NCBI RefSeq assembly: GCF_006345825.1 | Contig: NZ_VCIX01000092.1 | Coordinates: 2,170,001-2,234,000, forward strand | Length of the DNA stretch: 64,000 nt | Source: Paenibacillus paridis | Lineage (GTDB): Bacteria; Bacillota; Bacilli; Paenibacillales; Paenibacillaceae | Direction: 5' to 3' | Shown: piece by piece, positions 18,041 to 28,400 of the stretch | Layout of the letters: every line of letters starts with the position of its first letter | Position numbering within the stretch: the stretch's first letter is position 1 | Made by a program: the position numbers and the translations under genes | The notes under the pieces: model-generated | Seen by the model: only the letters and a program-made list of their open reading frames with translations | Told to the model about the DNA's origin: nothing | Databases searched by the model: none

Positions 18041-18478
18041 TTATTGTGTACGAAGCATTCCTTCATGGGCCAGCTCTAATAGCTCAATTGCCACTTCAGA
18101 TGCAGTAGCATTAAAGTCCGGTGCCGTGTATTTGGTTGGCCATGCTTCAATAACCTGCCAAGTGGCTACGTCTTCGCCCTCTTCATCGATGGCAATAATA
18201 GTCACTGTTTTTCTCTCAACAGTTCCTTCTACGACACAATCTTGGATCCACTCAAATAGATCCATCGTTTCAGTAGCGCCCCATTTCAAGGAAATGTTGC
18301 CATACTTCGCAAGTCCAGGTAGTTTCCGTGGAGTAATAACATCCGTACCCTCTCTGTACTCAATAACATCAAGAGACGCATCAAAACCAGATACTTCGCT
18401 AAAGCCTGCTTGCTCAATGCCTTCTACCTCAACACGAAATCGAAACTTGCGGTATGGATCATTACGTTCGCCTGCCAT
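18041..18478 (-). CDS. Tube protein, main copy (Afp1-like, gp19 fold)
   Basis: This 145-residue protein has the tail-tube signature: 'KFRFRVEVEGIEQAGFSEVS' at the start, 'LKWGATETMDLFEWI' in the middle and 'FNATASEVAIELLELAHEG' at the end. It polymerises into the inner tube through which cargo is delivered. It lies directly after the sheath gene (38 bp), the normal arrangement for coupled high expression. A hairpin follows before the next gene. Confidence 0.95.
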   Translation of the reverse strand: MAGERNDPYRKFRFRVEVEGIEQAGFSEVSGFDASLDVIEYREGTDVITPRKLPGLAKYGNISLKWGATETMDLFEWIQDCVVEGTVERKTVTIIAIDEEGEDVATWQVIEAWPTKYTAPDFNATASEVAIELLELAHEGMLRTQ

Positions 18479-18516
18479 AATCTATACTTCCTCTCCTATC
18501 AAATAGATTTAATTAA

Positions 18517-20202
18517 TTATTGTTCATTCGTTTTTTGAGTAATGCGGAAGACAACGAACTCAGCTGGCTTCACAGGAGCAATGCCGACCATACAAATTAG
18601 ACGACCATTATCAATATCATCCTGAGTCATCGTGTTGCTGCTAATGTCAATATAGAACGCTTCACTTGGAGATGACCCTTGCAGCGCCCCTCCTCGCCAT
18701 ACGCGGGTAAGGAATGCGTCAATTGTACGATGCACGCGAGCCCATAGACGCTCATCATTCGGCTCAAATACAACCCAGTTCGTTCCGGCCTTAATCGATT
18801 CCTCTACGAAAATAAAGAGACGACGAATATTAATATATTTCCAAAGCGCGTTTGATGATGTTGTTCTTGCTCCCCAAATTCGAATCCCTTGTCCAGAGAA
18901 GCTGCGGATCAAATTAACGCCTTTCGGATTCAATATGTCTTGCTCGCCCTTGTTATACTGAACATCAAGACCGGTTACGCCGCGTACTACCTCGTTCGCC
19001 GGTGCTTTCTCAACGCCGCGAGTACTGTCACTGCGTGCATATACGCCAGCTACGGAGCCGGATGGAGGAACAAAAATATTACGTTTCTCCAGCGGATCAA
19101 ACACTTGTAGCCATGGATTGTACATGGCCGCATAGCTGGAGTCAAAAATATCACGATGCGTAAGAACGTCCTGCACCTTTGTTTTCTCTCTAGGAATATC
19201 TAAAATAGCAAATCGACTGCCTAGATTTTCACAATGGGCAACGAGCGCCAGTTGAACGGCAGGTTCGGTAACCCCTGGAACAGAGATAATGCTAACTTGA
19301 TCATTATCCACAAAGGCTTGAATTCCCGTACGTTTGCCAGGGCCGTTATCCTCGCCTACATAATTGGAGACACTAATTCCTTCAAGTGTTCCGTCCGAAC
19401 CACCAGCAAGAGAAACCGTATATTTCGCAATTTCGTCAAAAAGCGCAGCAACGCTGCCGTCACCAGCTGCCAAAATCGTAATTAATGATGAGCGTGAAGC
19501 TGCTTTGTCTACATAATTAGCCGATAGTGGATTGAACGAGCAATTTTCGAAGCTTTCCGCCTCGTCTCCATAGGAAACATGAAGCGTAAATTCCGAAGTA
19601 GCAAGCACCTTCACTGGCAGCAATCCGTTGTCAACCACTTTACCTTCAAGCGGGCTTTCTAGCTCAATCACTTGATCTCGCGATTGAACAACTTTTCCTG
19701 TTACTTTACTGCTTCCATTAAAAAAGGTAACCTCATCGCCTTCATGAAAACCGTTGCTATTTTTAACACGATATTTGCCTTCGCCAAGATCCTCAAAAAT
19801 TTGTGTTTTTGCTTTGCTGGAAGGCACACAAGCGATTCTCATTTGATTAGCCCAAGCGCCTGAATTTTTCGCGGAGATGTTGAAGAACTCGCCTTCATTG
19901 GTAGCAACTGCAGCATCAGAAGGCGCAACCCTCATAATAAAAGCCTGTGAGCCGCCATTTACAAAAAACTGTTCAACAGCGTAAGCCAAAAAGCGATAAG
20001 AGCCAAATTGATTATCAGATAAATAACTGCCGTAATTGCGTTTGAAATCATTCATACTGGTAATAAGCGCCGGCAATCCTTCTACAGGGCCTCTCTCAGC
20101 AAGACCAATGAAACCTGCTACGCTTGTACTTACGCCGGAAAGCGGTTGACCTGCACTATCAAATTCCTCCACATACACACCTGGTGAAAAATATTCAGCC
20201 AT
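18517..20202 (-). CDS. Contractile sheath protein
   Basis: This 561-residue protein opens with 'YFSPGVYVEEFDSAGQPLSG' and contains 'GQGIRIWGARTTSS', 'INIRRLFIFVEESI', 'WVVFEPNDERLWARV' and 'GSSPSEAFYID', and ends 'PAEFVVFRITQKT'. These are the hallmark blocks of phage and eCIS sheaths, including the strands that hook neighbouring subunits. Only one sheath gene is present, whereas Afp and PVC carry several paralogues. A domain at about 100-250 is the usual surface-exposed insertion. RBS: AAGAAGG, 10 nt before ATG. Confidence 0.96.
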   Translation of the reverse strand: MAEYFSPGVYVEEFDSAGQPLSGVSTSVAGFIGLAERGPVEGLPALITSMNDFKRNYGSYLSDNQFGSYRFLAYAVEQFFVNGGSQAFIMRVAPSDAAVATNEGEFFNISAKNSGAWANQMRIACVPSSKAKTQIFEDLGEGKYRVKNSNGFHEGDEVTFFNGSSKVTGKVVQSRDQVIELESPLEGKVVDNGLLPVKVLATSEFTLHVSYGDEAESFENCSFNPLSANYVDKAASRSSLITILAAGDGSVAALFDEIAKYTVSLAGGSDGTLEGISVSNYVGEDNGPGKRTGIQAFVDNDQVSIISVPGVTEPAVQLALVAHCENLGSRFAILDIPREKTKVQDVLTHRDIFDSSYAAMYNPWLQVFDPLEKRNIFVPPSGSVAGVYARSDSTRGVEKAPANEVVRGVTGLDVQYNKGEQDILNPKGVNLIRSFSGQGIRIWGARTTSSNALWKYINIRRLFIFVEESIKAGTNWVVFEPNDERLWARVHRTIDAFLTRVWRGGALQGSSPSEAFYIDISSNTMTQDDIDNGRLICMVGIAPVKPAEFVVFRITQKTNEQ

Positions 20203-20261
20203 TTTGTTTACCCGACCTTCTTACAGGAAAGATATCCAAGCATCGATCCAGAAAATCGGTT

Positions 20262-20269
20262 CCTCCTTT
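20262..20269 (-). promoter_or_regulatory. Orphan strong Shine-Dalgarno in the sheath leader
   Basis: AAAGGAGG on the minus strand lies about 60 nt upstream of the sheath ATG, in the 130-bp gap after the cap gene. No ATG, GTG or TTG start sits at normal spacing. The gap holds no gene I can recognise. It may be a ribosome standby or mRNA-stabilising SD for the highly expressed sheath-tube message. Confidence 0.35.
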
Positions 20270-20332
20270 CAGAATTTAAAGTTTTGCAAGGTCGACTCAA
20301 CGCTTATGATTCGACCGCAGCAATAAAGATCA

Positions 20333-20896
20333 CTAGCTTTGCTCTACCTTCAGATGACGTTCGCGAACTCTAGAGACGCTCTTCGTCCTTGTCGAATCCA
20401 AATAAACAGGACCTATCTTATAGCTGAGCGATAACTTATAAGGGAGGCTTGGAAACAAGCTTATCGCTGTTTCCAGCGGTATTTCTTCCTTTACGATTCG
20501 GTAAGCGCCATTCGTGCCTGCCAGTGAGCCTACCAAATCCTCCCCTTTAAGAATGTTATGATCATGAAGCACCTGCATCATTTTACCCATGATTCGCTGC
20601 TCGTCTATGGCTCGAGTCAGAACGTCAGAAGCAGAATGTGCCGTAATGAGATAAGATAGATCTAATGCGATAGGAGGATATCTCATCCGGTCGCCTTGAT
20701 CAATCAAGTCATTGCTTCTAAAATCTGTATTCTCTTTAATTTCATATAAATAAAGGCTCAGATTCATATCGCCCTTGTCGCCGGGGTGAGCAAGCCCTAC
20801 CCCATCAGCATGAGCGATTAATTCAGGAACCAGTTCCTCACGGAGCACCTTAACCAGAGACAACCCTATATCAGTAACAACAGAATAGTCTGCCAC
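20333..20896 (-). CDS. DUF4255 tail terminator/cap protein (Afp16-like)
   Basis: GTG at 20896 has AAGGGG upstream within the end of the ATPase gene, giving 187 residues. A TTG at 20914 would overlap the ATPase further and has no better RBS. Sequence blocks 'VTDIGLSLVKVLREELVPEL', 'NLSLYLYEIKENTDFRSN' and 'PPIALDLSYLITAHS' are those of DUF4255, the family of Afp16/PVC16, which caps the tube and sheath and sets final length. It is nearly overlapped with the ATPase and sits before the sheath. Confidence 0.92.
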   Translation of the reverse strand: MADYSVVTDIGLSLVKVLREELVPELIAHADGVGLAHPGDKGDMNLSLYLYEIKENTDFRSNDLIDQGDRMRYPPIALDLSYLITAHSASDVLTRAIDEQRIMGKMMQVLHDHNILKGEDLVGSLAGTNGAYRIVKEEIPLETAISLFPSLPYKLSLSYKIGPVYLDSTRTKSVSRVRERHLKVEQS

Positions 20897-20901
20897 TCTT
20901 C

Positions 20902-23151
20902 CTACCCCTTCCAATACTCGGCGTATGGACCTAAACGGTCCTTGAGCAGCAATTTACCTGTTTTCTTATACTCTTGTATAACGCTTTCGATCATATGCTT
21001 CATGGCTAACGACGTTCCTTCACTAACGGCAAGATAGGCTGCAGTCAAGATAACGTTCTTAATCGATCCGCCAGCCAGCTCAAAGGTTTGCGACAGGAAG
21101 GCATAATCAATCTCCTCAGATGGCACTTGCGGTGGAATCGCTGAACGCCATAGCTGCTCCCTCTGCTCCGCACTTGGAAATGGATACTTGATTATAAATT
21201 GAATCCTTCTAGTAAAAGCATCATCCAGATTCTGTGCAAAGTTAGTAGCCAGTATCGTTAGCCCGTCGTATTCTTCCATCTTCTGAAGCAAAAACGAAGT
21301 TTCCATATTGGCATATTTATCATGAGCATCCTTAACCTCAGATCGTTTGCCAAAGAGGGCGTCCGCTTCATCGAAAAACAAAATGGCACCGCTTAACTTC
21401 GCTTGATCAAAAATTTCGCTCAAATTTTTCTCCGTCTCGCCAATGTACTTGCTTACGACTCTAGACAGATCAACCCGATACAGCTCGGCTTCCATTTCCT
21501 TTGCCATCACTAAGGCAGACATCGTCTTGCCTGTTCCGGGCGGTCCTGTAAACATCATGCTAATGCCTCTGCCGTAAGGCAACACTCGGTCGAAGCCCCA
21601 ATGATGCATGACGGTATGGCGATGCTTGATCCGGTTACATGCTTGCCGCAATAGTTGCAGCGTATCATTCGGAAGAATCAGATCCTCCCACCTAAATTTC
21701 GACTCTACCTTTGCCGCTTTGTTTTGCAGTTGATGATTTGTTAATTGATATGCGGATTGGTGCAGCAGCTTGGAAGGATTACCAGCCGTCTGAGGCCTGA
21801 ATGCCGCTGAATCTTCCCATTTTTCCAGCTTTCGGGCTTCTTCAACGGTAGTGATCATTTGACCTGGGGTGAATCTGAACTTCCCTGCCAGCTGACTAAT
21901 CTCATTTGCAGTAACTAACCATGACTTCTGCGTTAACTGCTCCCATAATTTCTGGCTTTGTTCAAGATCGGGCAACGGGATAACGATATTCACCCATGTC
22001 TTATCTGGCATTCTGATTGACGACTTCACTGGCTCCTCGCTAAATAGAAAGACGATGCCGGTCCAGTCTAGCAGCCTTTCAAACAACCATTGCTTTCGCC
22101 TATCATTTCCTGTCGTAAGGCCCTGAGTTGACTGTAGTGTATGTATTCGGTCAAAGGCTGGAATCGCATCGATGAGCGCAGCTTCCAGCAATACCTGATC
22201 GATGACCTGTCTAAATGCTTCTTGTTGCTCCGGAGCATGAGAAAGATCAAATTCCAAAAGGGAGCGTTTCAATATTTTTGAAATATGTCTCGCATGAAAC
22301 GTTTTTCCGCTTCCTGTTGGTCCTTGAAGTACCCATAGTATAGACGTCATACGAGAATCTCTATCTGCTATATACTTCTGCATATGCGTATGGATATCTT
22401 CATTGATAAGCAAGGAAGGCAGCTCTTTATGATTGGCACACGAGTAATGCTTAAGCGAAGCTAACGCTCCATCATAACGCCATTCAATGCCCAATAAGAA
22501 ATTAATCAACCGCGGTTCGAGGCGAATGGGCTCCATTAGTAACGAGAAGTGTTTCAAATCATTTAGATTGGTGTAAGAAGTGAAGAAGCCCTTCATATGG
22601 CTATTTGGGCTTGTCATGATCTCATAGGCATATTTACGTTCAGCTAACGTCGTACAGCATAATCGAAGCATCAGATCCAGCGTCAAATGCTGACTGGTCA
22701 TATCATCCTGCAAATAGGCATATAGCTTCAAATACTTACGATTGACATGTGGAGCAATGGCAACGATCAGCAACCGAATATCAAGCTCATTCAGTCGAAA
22801 ACCGGTTTTCAGCAGTTCGATTGGCAGTGAAGCCTGCTCTAGTCTGCTCTTCTGCAATCTTGCAGCAACACGTGTCTTAAGCTGATGCAGGAGCAGATCC
22901 TGTTCAGATGTTAGCTGTAAGAAGGGTTCATCCTTGTCCAGTAAAGCTTTAGCCTCCGACACGCTAAAGTACATGCCTCGAAAAGCATCTACCGATACGG
23001 CTTCTTCCTCTGTAGCAAGCATGCGCTGCATCTCATACTCCAGAAGGACATCGAGAATGATAAGCTCGTCTAGTAAATAGTCCTTGGGATGCTCATATGC
23101 ATCAACCATTGAGGTCAAATGAAGTATATTATTCATCTTATTGAATCCCAC
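20902..23151 (-). CDS. AAA+ ATPase of the eCIS (Afp15-like)
   Basis: This 749-residue protein has two nucleotide-binding regions. The first, at about 277, has 'LQGPTGSGKTFHARHI' and a poor Walker B. The second is a canonical AAA domain with Walker A 'FTGPPGTGKTMSALVMAKEM' (about 535), 'SKYIGETEKNLSEIFDQA', Walker B 'AILFFDEADALFGKRSEV' and an arginine-finger region 'DDAFTRRIQF'. The N-terminal 250 residues are helical with no clear motif. eCIS loci characteristically carry such a membrane-free ATPase, which phages lack, probably acting in assembly. The start is uncertain: GAGGAG is 2 nt before GTG 23151 and 17 nt before the next ATG at 23136. Confidence 0.93.
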   Translation of the reverse strand: MGFNKMNNILHLTSMVDAYEHPKDYLLDELIILDVLLEYEMQRMLATEEEAVSVDAFRGMYFSVSEAKALLDKDEPFLQLTSEQDLLLHQLKTRVAARLQKSRLEQASLPIELLKTGFRLNELDIRLLIVAIAPHVNRKYLKLYAYLQDDMTSQHLTLDLMLRLCCTTLAERKYAYEIMTSPNSHMKGFFTSYTNLNDLKHFSLLMEPIRLEPRLINFLLGIEWRYDGALASLKHYSCANHKELPSLLINEDIHTHMQKYIADRDSRMTSILWVLQGPTGSGKTFHARHISKILKRSLLEFDLSHAPEQQEAFRQVIDQVLLEAALIDAIPAFDRIHTLQSTQGLTTGNDRRKQWLFERLLDWTGIVFLFSEEPVKSSIRMPDKTWVNIVIPLPDLEQSQKLWEQLTQKSWLVTANEISQLAGKFRFTPGQMITTVEEARKLEKWEDSAAFRPQTAGNPSKLLHQSAYQLTNHQLQNKAAKVESKFRWEDLILPNDTLQLLRQACNRIKHRHTVMHHWGFDRVLPYGRGISMMFTGPPGTGKTMSALVMAKEMEAELYRVDLSRVVSKYIGETEKNLSEIFDQAKLSGAILFFDEADALFGKRSEVKDAHDKYANMETSFLLQKMEEYDGLTILATNFAQNLDDAFTRRIQFIIKYPFPSAEQREQLWRSAIPPQVPSEEIDYAFLSQTFELAGGSIKNVILTAAYLAVSEGTSLAMKHMIESVIQEYKKTGKLLLKDRLGPYAEYWKG

Positions 23152-23267
23152 TTCTCCTCATCTGGTTCTTCGGGATCATCACACCCCACTTCTTAATTCA
23201 TCATTTAAATGTTTCATCTTTTATTTTCACATGATGCCACGAGTTTCGCAACCTTTTTTGTATATTT

Positions 23268-24638
23268 TTAGCTAATATTGTCGTTATGTGCTAAGTATTT
23301 AATTGCCATCATGGCAATATCGTCAGATTGTGCGAAATGATTAGAGAATTTAAGCACTTCTTGACGCAATATCTCCGTAATAATCGCAGGAGATTTGTCC
23401 GTTGCGTGCTGCAAAGCTTGGCGCAACCGTTCGGTTCCAAACCATTCCCCGTTTGCATTTTCTGCTTCCGTTATTCCATCAGTATACAGTACTATCGAAT
23501 CACCCGAATGAAGCTGAATCTCACAATCTGTATACTCCGTATCTGCAAAAATACCAATCGGCAAGCTCTTCACGCCATGCAATTCACTAATCTGATTCCC
23601 AGATAGTACATAAGGCGTACAATGTCCACCGTCACAATAGATCATCTTTCCTGTTTTTGTATTCAGTATAGCAAGGAAAATGGTAGCAAACATCGTTGAA
23701 TCCTCATTACTTATCTCTCGATTGATTTGCCCGATAATGGCGGCAGGAGAATGATGCCCGCTTGCTTTGGCCTTAATCCAAATCATTAATCCAGACATAA
23801 ACAACGCCGCTGGCATTCCCTTATCCGAAACATCGCCTAAGCAAACGAGCAATCGATCCTCATCCAGCTGAATAAAATGATAGAAATCCCCGCCGACCTC
23901 GCGTGCCGGAATGAGGCATGCATTTAAATCGATTTCCTCGGTCCTTAGCCTTTCACCAGGGAGAAAGCTGTACTGTATTTCCTTCGCAATTTTCATTTCG
24001 CTTTCCATACGTTCTTTCGCTGCAGTCGTTATACGTAAATTTTCCATCGATTCAAGCAGTGCTTCATAAAGAAGCATATTTTCAAGCGCAATCGCCGCCG
24101 GTGAAGAGATCAGCTCTAACAGACGAAGATCTTGTCCGTTAAATGCTCGTTTTCCCTTTTTATTGATTACCTGCAGCACGCCTAACGTTTTACCATTGGA
24201 TCGTACAGGTACACAGATCATATTGCGTGTTGGGATTTTCACTTTGGCTGATACTCGATTCGACCAACGCGTATCTTTGCTAACATCGGCAATGAGGACG
24301 GATTCACCGGTGGATGCAACCAATCCAGCAATGCCTTCCCCCGCTTTCAGTCGAATCTGCTTAACCTCTTCATTCTTCTCTCCCGTCGCTACCTCAAAAT
24401 ATAATTCTTTCGTTTTTTCATCGACTAAAATAATGGATGAGCCTTCAGCGCGAAGTGTACGGGCCGTTGTTGCCATAATAATCTCAAGCAGCTCCTTACG
24501 CTTGATGGTCGAGCTCAAACGCAAACCAATATCCAACAAGGTAGTTGTCCTACTCCGCTCCAGGTTCAACTTCCAAATAACAGCCAGAGCATAACTTAAT
24601 GCAGCGCCTAGCAAACCGAACGCTATGATGATAAACAC
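23268..24638 (-). CDS. GAF-SpoIIE (PP2C) phosphatase, RsbU-type
   Basis: This 456-residue protein starts at GTG 24638 (RBS AAGAGGAG, 7 nt). Residues 2-24 form one transmembrane helix. A GAF domain covers about 35-190 ('GSSIILVDEKTKELYFEVAT', 'GVLQVINKKGKRAFNGQDLR'). A short helical linker leads to a PP2C/SpoIIE phosphatase at about 225-450 with 'CLIPAREVGGDFYHF', 'LGDVSDKGMPAALFMSGLM' and 'YTDGITEAEN'. All metal-binding aspartate positions appear present. Such enzymes dephosphorylate the STAS antagonist when their sensor is activated. It is encoded between the STAS gene and the ATPase gene. Confidence 0.92.
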   Translation of the reverse strand: MFIIIAFGLLGAALSYALAVIWKLNLERSRTTTLLDIGLRLSSTIKRKELLEIIMATTARTLRAEGSSIILVDEKTKELYFEVATGEKNEEVKQIRLKAGEGIAGLVASTGESVLIADVSKDTRWSNRVSAKVKIPTRNMICVPVRSNGKTLGVLQVINKKGKRAFNGQDLRLLELISSPAAIALENMLLYEALLESMENLRITTAAKERMESEMKIAKEIQYSFLPGERLRTEEIDLNACLIPAREVGGDFYHFIQLDEDRLLVCLGDVSDKGMPAALFMSGLMIWIKAKASGHHSPAAIIGQINREISNEDSTMFATIFLAILNTKTGKMIYCDGGHCTPYVLSGNQISELHGVKSLPIGIFADTEYTDCEIQLHSGDSIVLYTDGITEAENANGEWFGTERLRQALQHATDKSPAIITEILRQEVLKFSNHFAQSDDIAMMAIKYLAHNDNIS

Positions 24639-24665
24639 GGAACCACTCCTCTTGCAGCAATAAGA

Positions 24666-25004
24666 CTATGCTCGAAAGAATTGCAATGCTTCTTCTCGCT
24701 CAGGAAAGATCTCAAAGATTGTTGAGAAACCAGAGATTTGAAATACTTCCTGCACATTCGCATTCAAATTGCATAGTGCAATTTTACCGGCAATCGCTCT
24801 CGTTTTTTTAACAGCAAGCAGCATCACTCTAAGACCGGCACTGCTAATATACTCCAGCTCGTTCATATCAAATACGAATTGCTTCATTCCCTGCCCAAGC
24901 AGCTCCAGAAAGCGTTGTTCAACCTCCCCCATCGACGCTCCATCCAATCTACCTGACAGGCTGATGATACTGATTTCATTCTGCTGCTCGACATTAATCA
25001 ACAT
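24666..25004 (-). CDS. STAS-domain anti-anti-sigma (antagonist) protein
   Basis: This 112-residue protein has the RsbV/SpoIIAA layout: 'ISIISLSGRLDGASM' then 'FDMNELEYISSAGLRVMLLA'. The Ser in the 'YISSAGLR' turn is the usual phosphorylation site for the partner kinase. It is flanked by the kinase (27 bp upstream) and the phosphatase (27 bp downstream), the classical order. Its likely partner is the 147-residue kinase and not a distant homologue. ATG 25004 has GGTGTGGAG upstream. Confidence 0.92.
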   Translation of the reverse strand: MLINVEQQNEISIISLSGRLDGASMGEVEQRFLELLGQGMKQFVFDMNELEYISSAGLRVMLLAVKKTRAIAGKIALCNLNANVQEVFQISGFSTIFEIFPEREEALQFFRA

Positions 25005-25031
25005 TAACGCTCCACACCTTCCCTTTGGGTT

Positions 25032-25475
25032 CTATTCGCTAATTTTTTTATAAATCTTCAAATGATTACTTTCATCAATTCTTTGATACGTGCAGCAGTC
25101 CATAAGCTCTTTTATCAAATAAATGCCTAAACCGCCAATCTCTCGCTCTTCAGCAGACAGAGCTACATTAGGCATTTCCTGCTGCAATGGATCAAAGGCT
25201 GGCGCATAATCAATAAAATAGATCAAAATCTCTTTATCAGCTCTGCTATAAGTGATTTGAAAGTGAATTTCCGACGAAGTCTGCTTTTCCTTTGAAAGCT
25301 TCTGATAGCCATGAGTAATTATATTTGTAAACCATTCTTCGCAAACAAGCTGCAGCTGCAGCATGACTTCCTGTGAAATTTGCTGCTCATTGCAAAATAA
25401 AGCGATATGCTGCCTTAATTGCTCCCAGTTCAGCAAGTCTGATGAAACGGTGGCAAAATGTCCCCTCATGCTCAT
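25032..25475 (-). CDS. RsbW-like serine kinase / anti-sigma ATPase
   Basis: This 147-residue protein has the HATPase_c_2 fold of anti-sigma kinases: N box 'LVCEEWFTNIITHGY', G1-type 'IYFIDYAPAFDPL', G2-type 'GGLGIYLIKELMDCC'. It should phosphorylate the neighbouring STAS protein. No sigma-factor gene lies in the window, so its second partner could be a sigma factor elsewhere or a non-sigma target, as in several partner-switching systems outside the general stress response. RBS ATAGGAG, 5 nt before ATG; it starts 8 bp after the large membrane gene. Confidence 0.88.
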   Translation of the reverse strand: MSMRGHFATVSSDLLNWEQLRQHIALFCNEQQISQEVMLQLQLVCEEWFTNIITHGYQKLSKEKQTSSEIHFQITYSRADKEILIYFIDYAPAFDPLQQEMPNVALSAEEREIGGLGIYLIKELMDCCTYQRIDESNHLKIYKKISE

Positions 25476-25483
25476 TACAACTC

Positions 25484-28400
25484 CTATCCGAGCTTAAGCA
25501 GCATATGCTCGAGCGCCCTTAATCGCTGACTGATGGAACGCAGCAGACCGATTCCGATATCTGGATACAAACGTACTAATCGCGCGGCTTCGGCTCCTTC
25601 AATTTCTAGCACTCTTGCCTGATCGAACAGCACTTCTGCCGATACGAGTGAAGGAAGGTCATCGAATAGTCCCGCTTCGCCAATCGTTTGCTTAGAACCT
25701 AAAACCCCGATCGTGCCTTCTGTACCGTCTTCATTTTTGCCGCTGACTTCCACATGGCCTTCAATAATAATAATAATCGCTTGACTCGCCTCGCCCTGCT
25801 TGATTAAAAATTCGCCATCGTGATATGTTTTTTCGTGTGCAATGCTTGCTACTCTTCCTAATTCTTCAATGGAAATCTCTTGGAACAATGAAACCTGCTT
25901 CAAGAACACAATTTTATCCAAGGCGCTTAAATATTCCCAATTATTCATTAACAGCACTCCGCCTTCCGCTGCTCCCGATTTGACTGCTAATGCTTGAAGC
26001 CAGGGGTCCGTTACTTCCCCCTCAAAGCTCTCCGTGCTTTGCTTTCGGGAACTTTTCCCCTCTGTATAAGCTCGTTCACGATAAAACGCAAGCAGCGTCG
26101 AATCCAGCTTTGAATTTCCCAAGCCCTCCGACAGTATTTCCAAGCCATGGTCGCGGATTTCTTCATCGGGATCCTCTACAGCACGTCGCAGCTGCGGGAT
26201 TGAACGCTCATCGCCAAAACGAATCATAATCGTCCATATCGTATCCAGTATATAACCCGTCATTTCCTCAACCCTTGCTTTTGCCAAGCCTGTCCATTCT
26301 GGCTTGTTCATCGCCTCAATTCGTGCAGTTACCGCATGACTTGCGGATAAAGCTTGAAGCCTTTGTATACAAGAGGGCACCACGATTTCCCTAATCTCTT
26401 GATCCGAGCCAATGGCATTCGCTACCGAAACCGCCGTACGCCAAATTTCATCATTAGGCGAGGAAATAAACCGAACCAGTTCAGGCATTCCGTCAGCTCC
26501 ACCTTCGATTAATGCTTCCTCAATCGCTAGCCGAAGCTCCTTGTCAGCACCAACAAGCAGCTCCATCAAGCTGGAAACAACCTCGCTGCCGCCCATTTTC
26601 CCCATCGCGCTTACCGCATTAAGCTTAACGATTGTTGTCTGTGACAGCAGGCACATCATGACATCGAAATACAAGCTATGCAGCTTGCGTTCTCCGATAA
26701 TCTGGGAAGCAAGTACCGCCGATTCCATCCCTTCTCCCAGCATTCTACGCAAATCATCAAGCAATACGGAGCTTTCCTCCATGCTTCTCCATGCTTCTGC
26801 TTTCACAAGCATGCTCTCATCTGTACGCGCTGCTTCCACTCGATTCTCTATGCTTGATGCTACCTCACTGTTTGTTGCAAATAACTGACGGTAAGCAATC
26901 GCCCGTACGTTCTCATCATGATCCTGCAGCAGCTCTTCCATCGTTTCCGAAGCCAATTCCCGCCATCCATCCGGATGGATAGCAGCTATCCCGAGCGCAC
27001 GCCGCTCATCCTTATGCAGCATGACATACTCCCATAATGACTTGCTAAACACAGGGTCAGGCTGGCTCGACAGAAGCTCAAGCGTAAACCGCTGAACAGT
27101 CTCATCCGATTGCTTTAATTGTTCCATAAGAGTACGCCTTACCCGCTCATGCTTCATGGATTCTAGAAATTCACTCAAAAAATCCTTTGCGGCATCCGTA
27201 CTGACTTCCAAAAAACGTACGAGCTCTTTAATATACAAATGTCGAGCACCCCATGCTAACATAACAAGCGCCACTGCTAGACAGGTTCCAATCACGGCTT
27301 GCCATGTCAAGGAAATGCCGGCTTCGGAGTGCAGCATAGAAACCAGAGATCCCAGTAAAATCCCTGCGGAGGCGGCAATCCCCTGCGCGGTATAACGAAA
27401 GCCGTCACGATGCTGAATCGGCAGCATTTTGAAGAAAAATTGATAGCTTGGTTCCGCAAAATAATAGAGCAGCAAATAAATCAGACTGTAACCGATCGAA
27501 ACGGCAACGAGAGCCATCTCGCTGCTTACGAGAAAGCTAACGAACAAAAAACAGCCCAAAAAAATAATCGTAATAGCGAAGATCGTATTGCTCGCGCCTA
27601 ACCAGTCCATTAGCCTTGTTGCAAATAGCTGCAAGAGAAGTGCCGCACAGAATAAAACAATAACCATCAAACCATAGAAGGAAGTTAATTCTGACTCCGT
27701 AGTAAATACCTCCTGCGCTGATGTGAAATATTGATATTCGATTAGGAAGTACACGGCTGGCATTAAGGTCATAATCCCAATGACAGTTAACAAAAAAGGC
27801 GATCGAAGCGTTTGCTTCAAGTAATACAAGGAGGAGACCGTCTCCTTCACTTCATTTTCACCGCTTTTGTTAAACGTCAACGGCAACAAATACTGTTTAA
27901 TCGAGCGCCAAAAATTGGGCAAACCCAACAGCAACAAAACGGCTGCAAGCATATAAAGAAGTTCTGGCCCAAGCAGCGGCGCTAGCGTGCTCGATATAAC
28001 GCCCGCAATAATACCGCCAACAATAGCCGCCAAAACGAAGATTGGCATGACCCGCTTCGCCTGTTGTGTAGGGCATAAATCAAAGGCCGTACTCCACATC
28101 AGCAAGGTTTGCTGCCGTACGACAAAATTCGAGGCTAAAAACAATAGGATATAAAATCCAATCCACTGAATTCCTGCATAACGAAAAACAAGCAGAACAA
28201 TCCCATTAAGCAGCCCTATTGAAATAAAAAAACTATATAGCCCCAGCATAAATTTCGGTTTAGCTATTCGCTGCGAAAAAAACGAAAGAAGCCATCCCTC
28301 CAAAGGGAGAAGAATCGCTTCTATTAAATACATCATGGGTAAATACTGCGTACCAATGCGACTATTAAAAATAGCCATAAATGAAGTGTAATTGATCATC

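Noticed and set aside
23268..25475. General stress (sigB) operon
   Set aside because: The kinase-antagonist-phosphatase trio is present but no sigma-factor gene is adjacent. The set sits inside the eCIS array, so a dedicated circuit is more likely.
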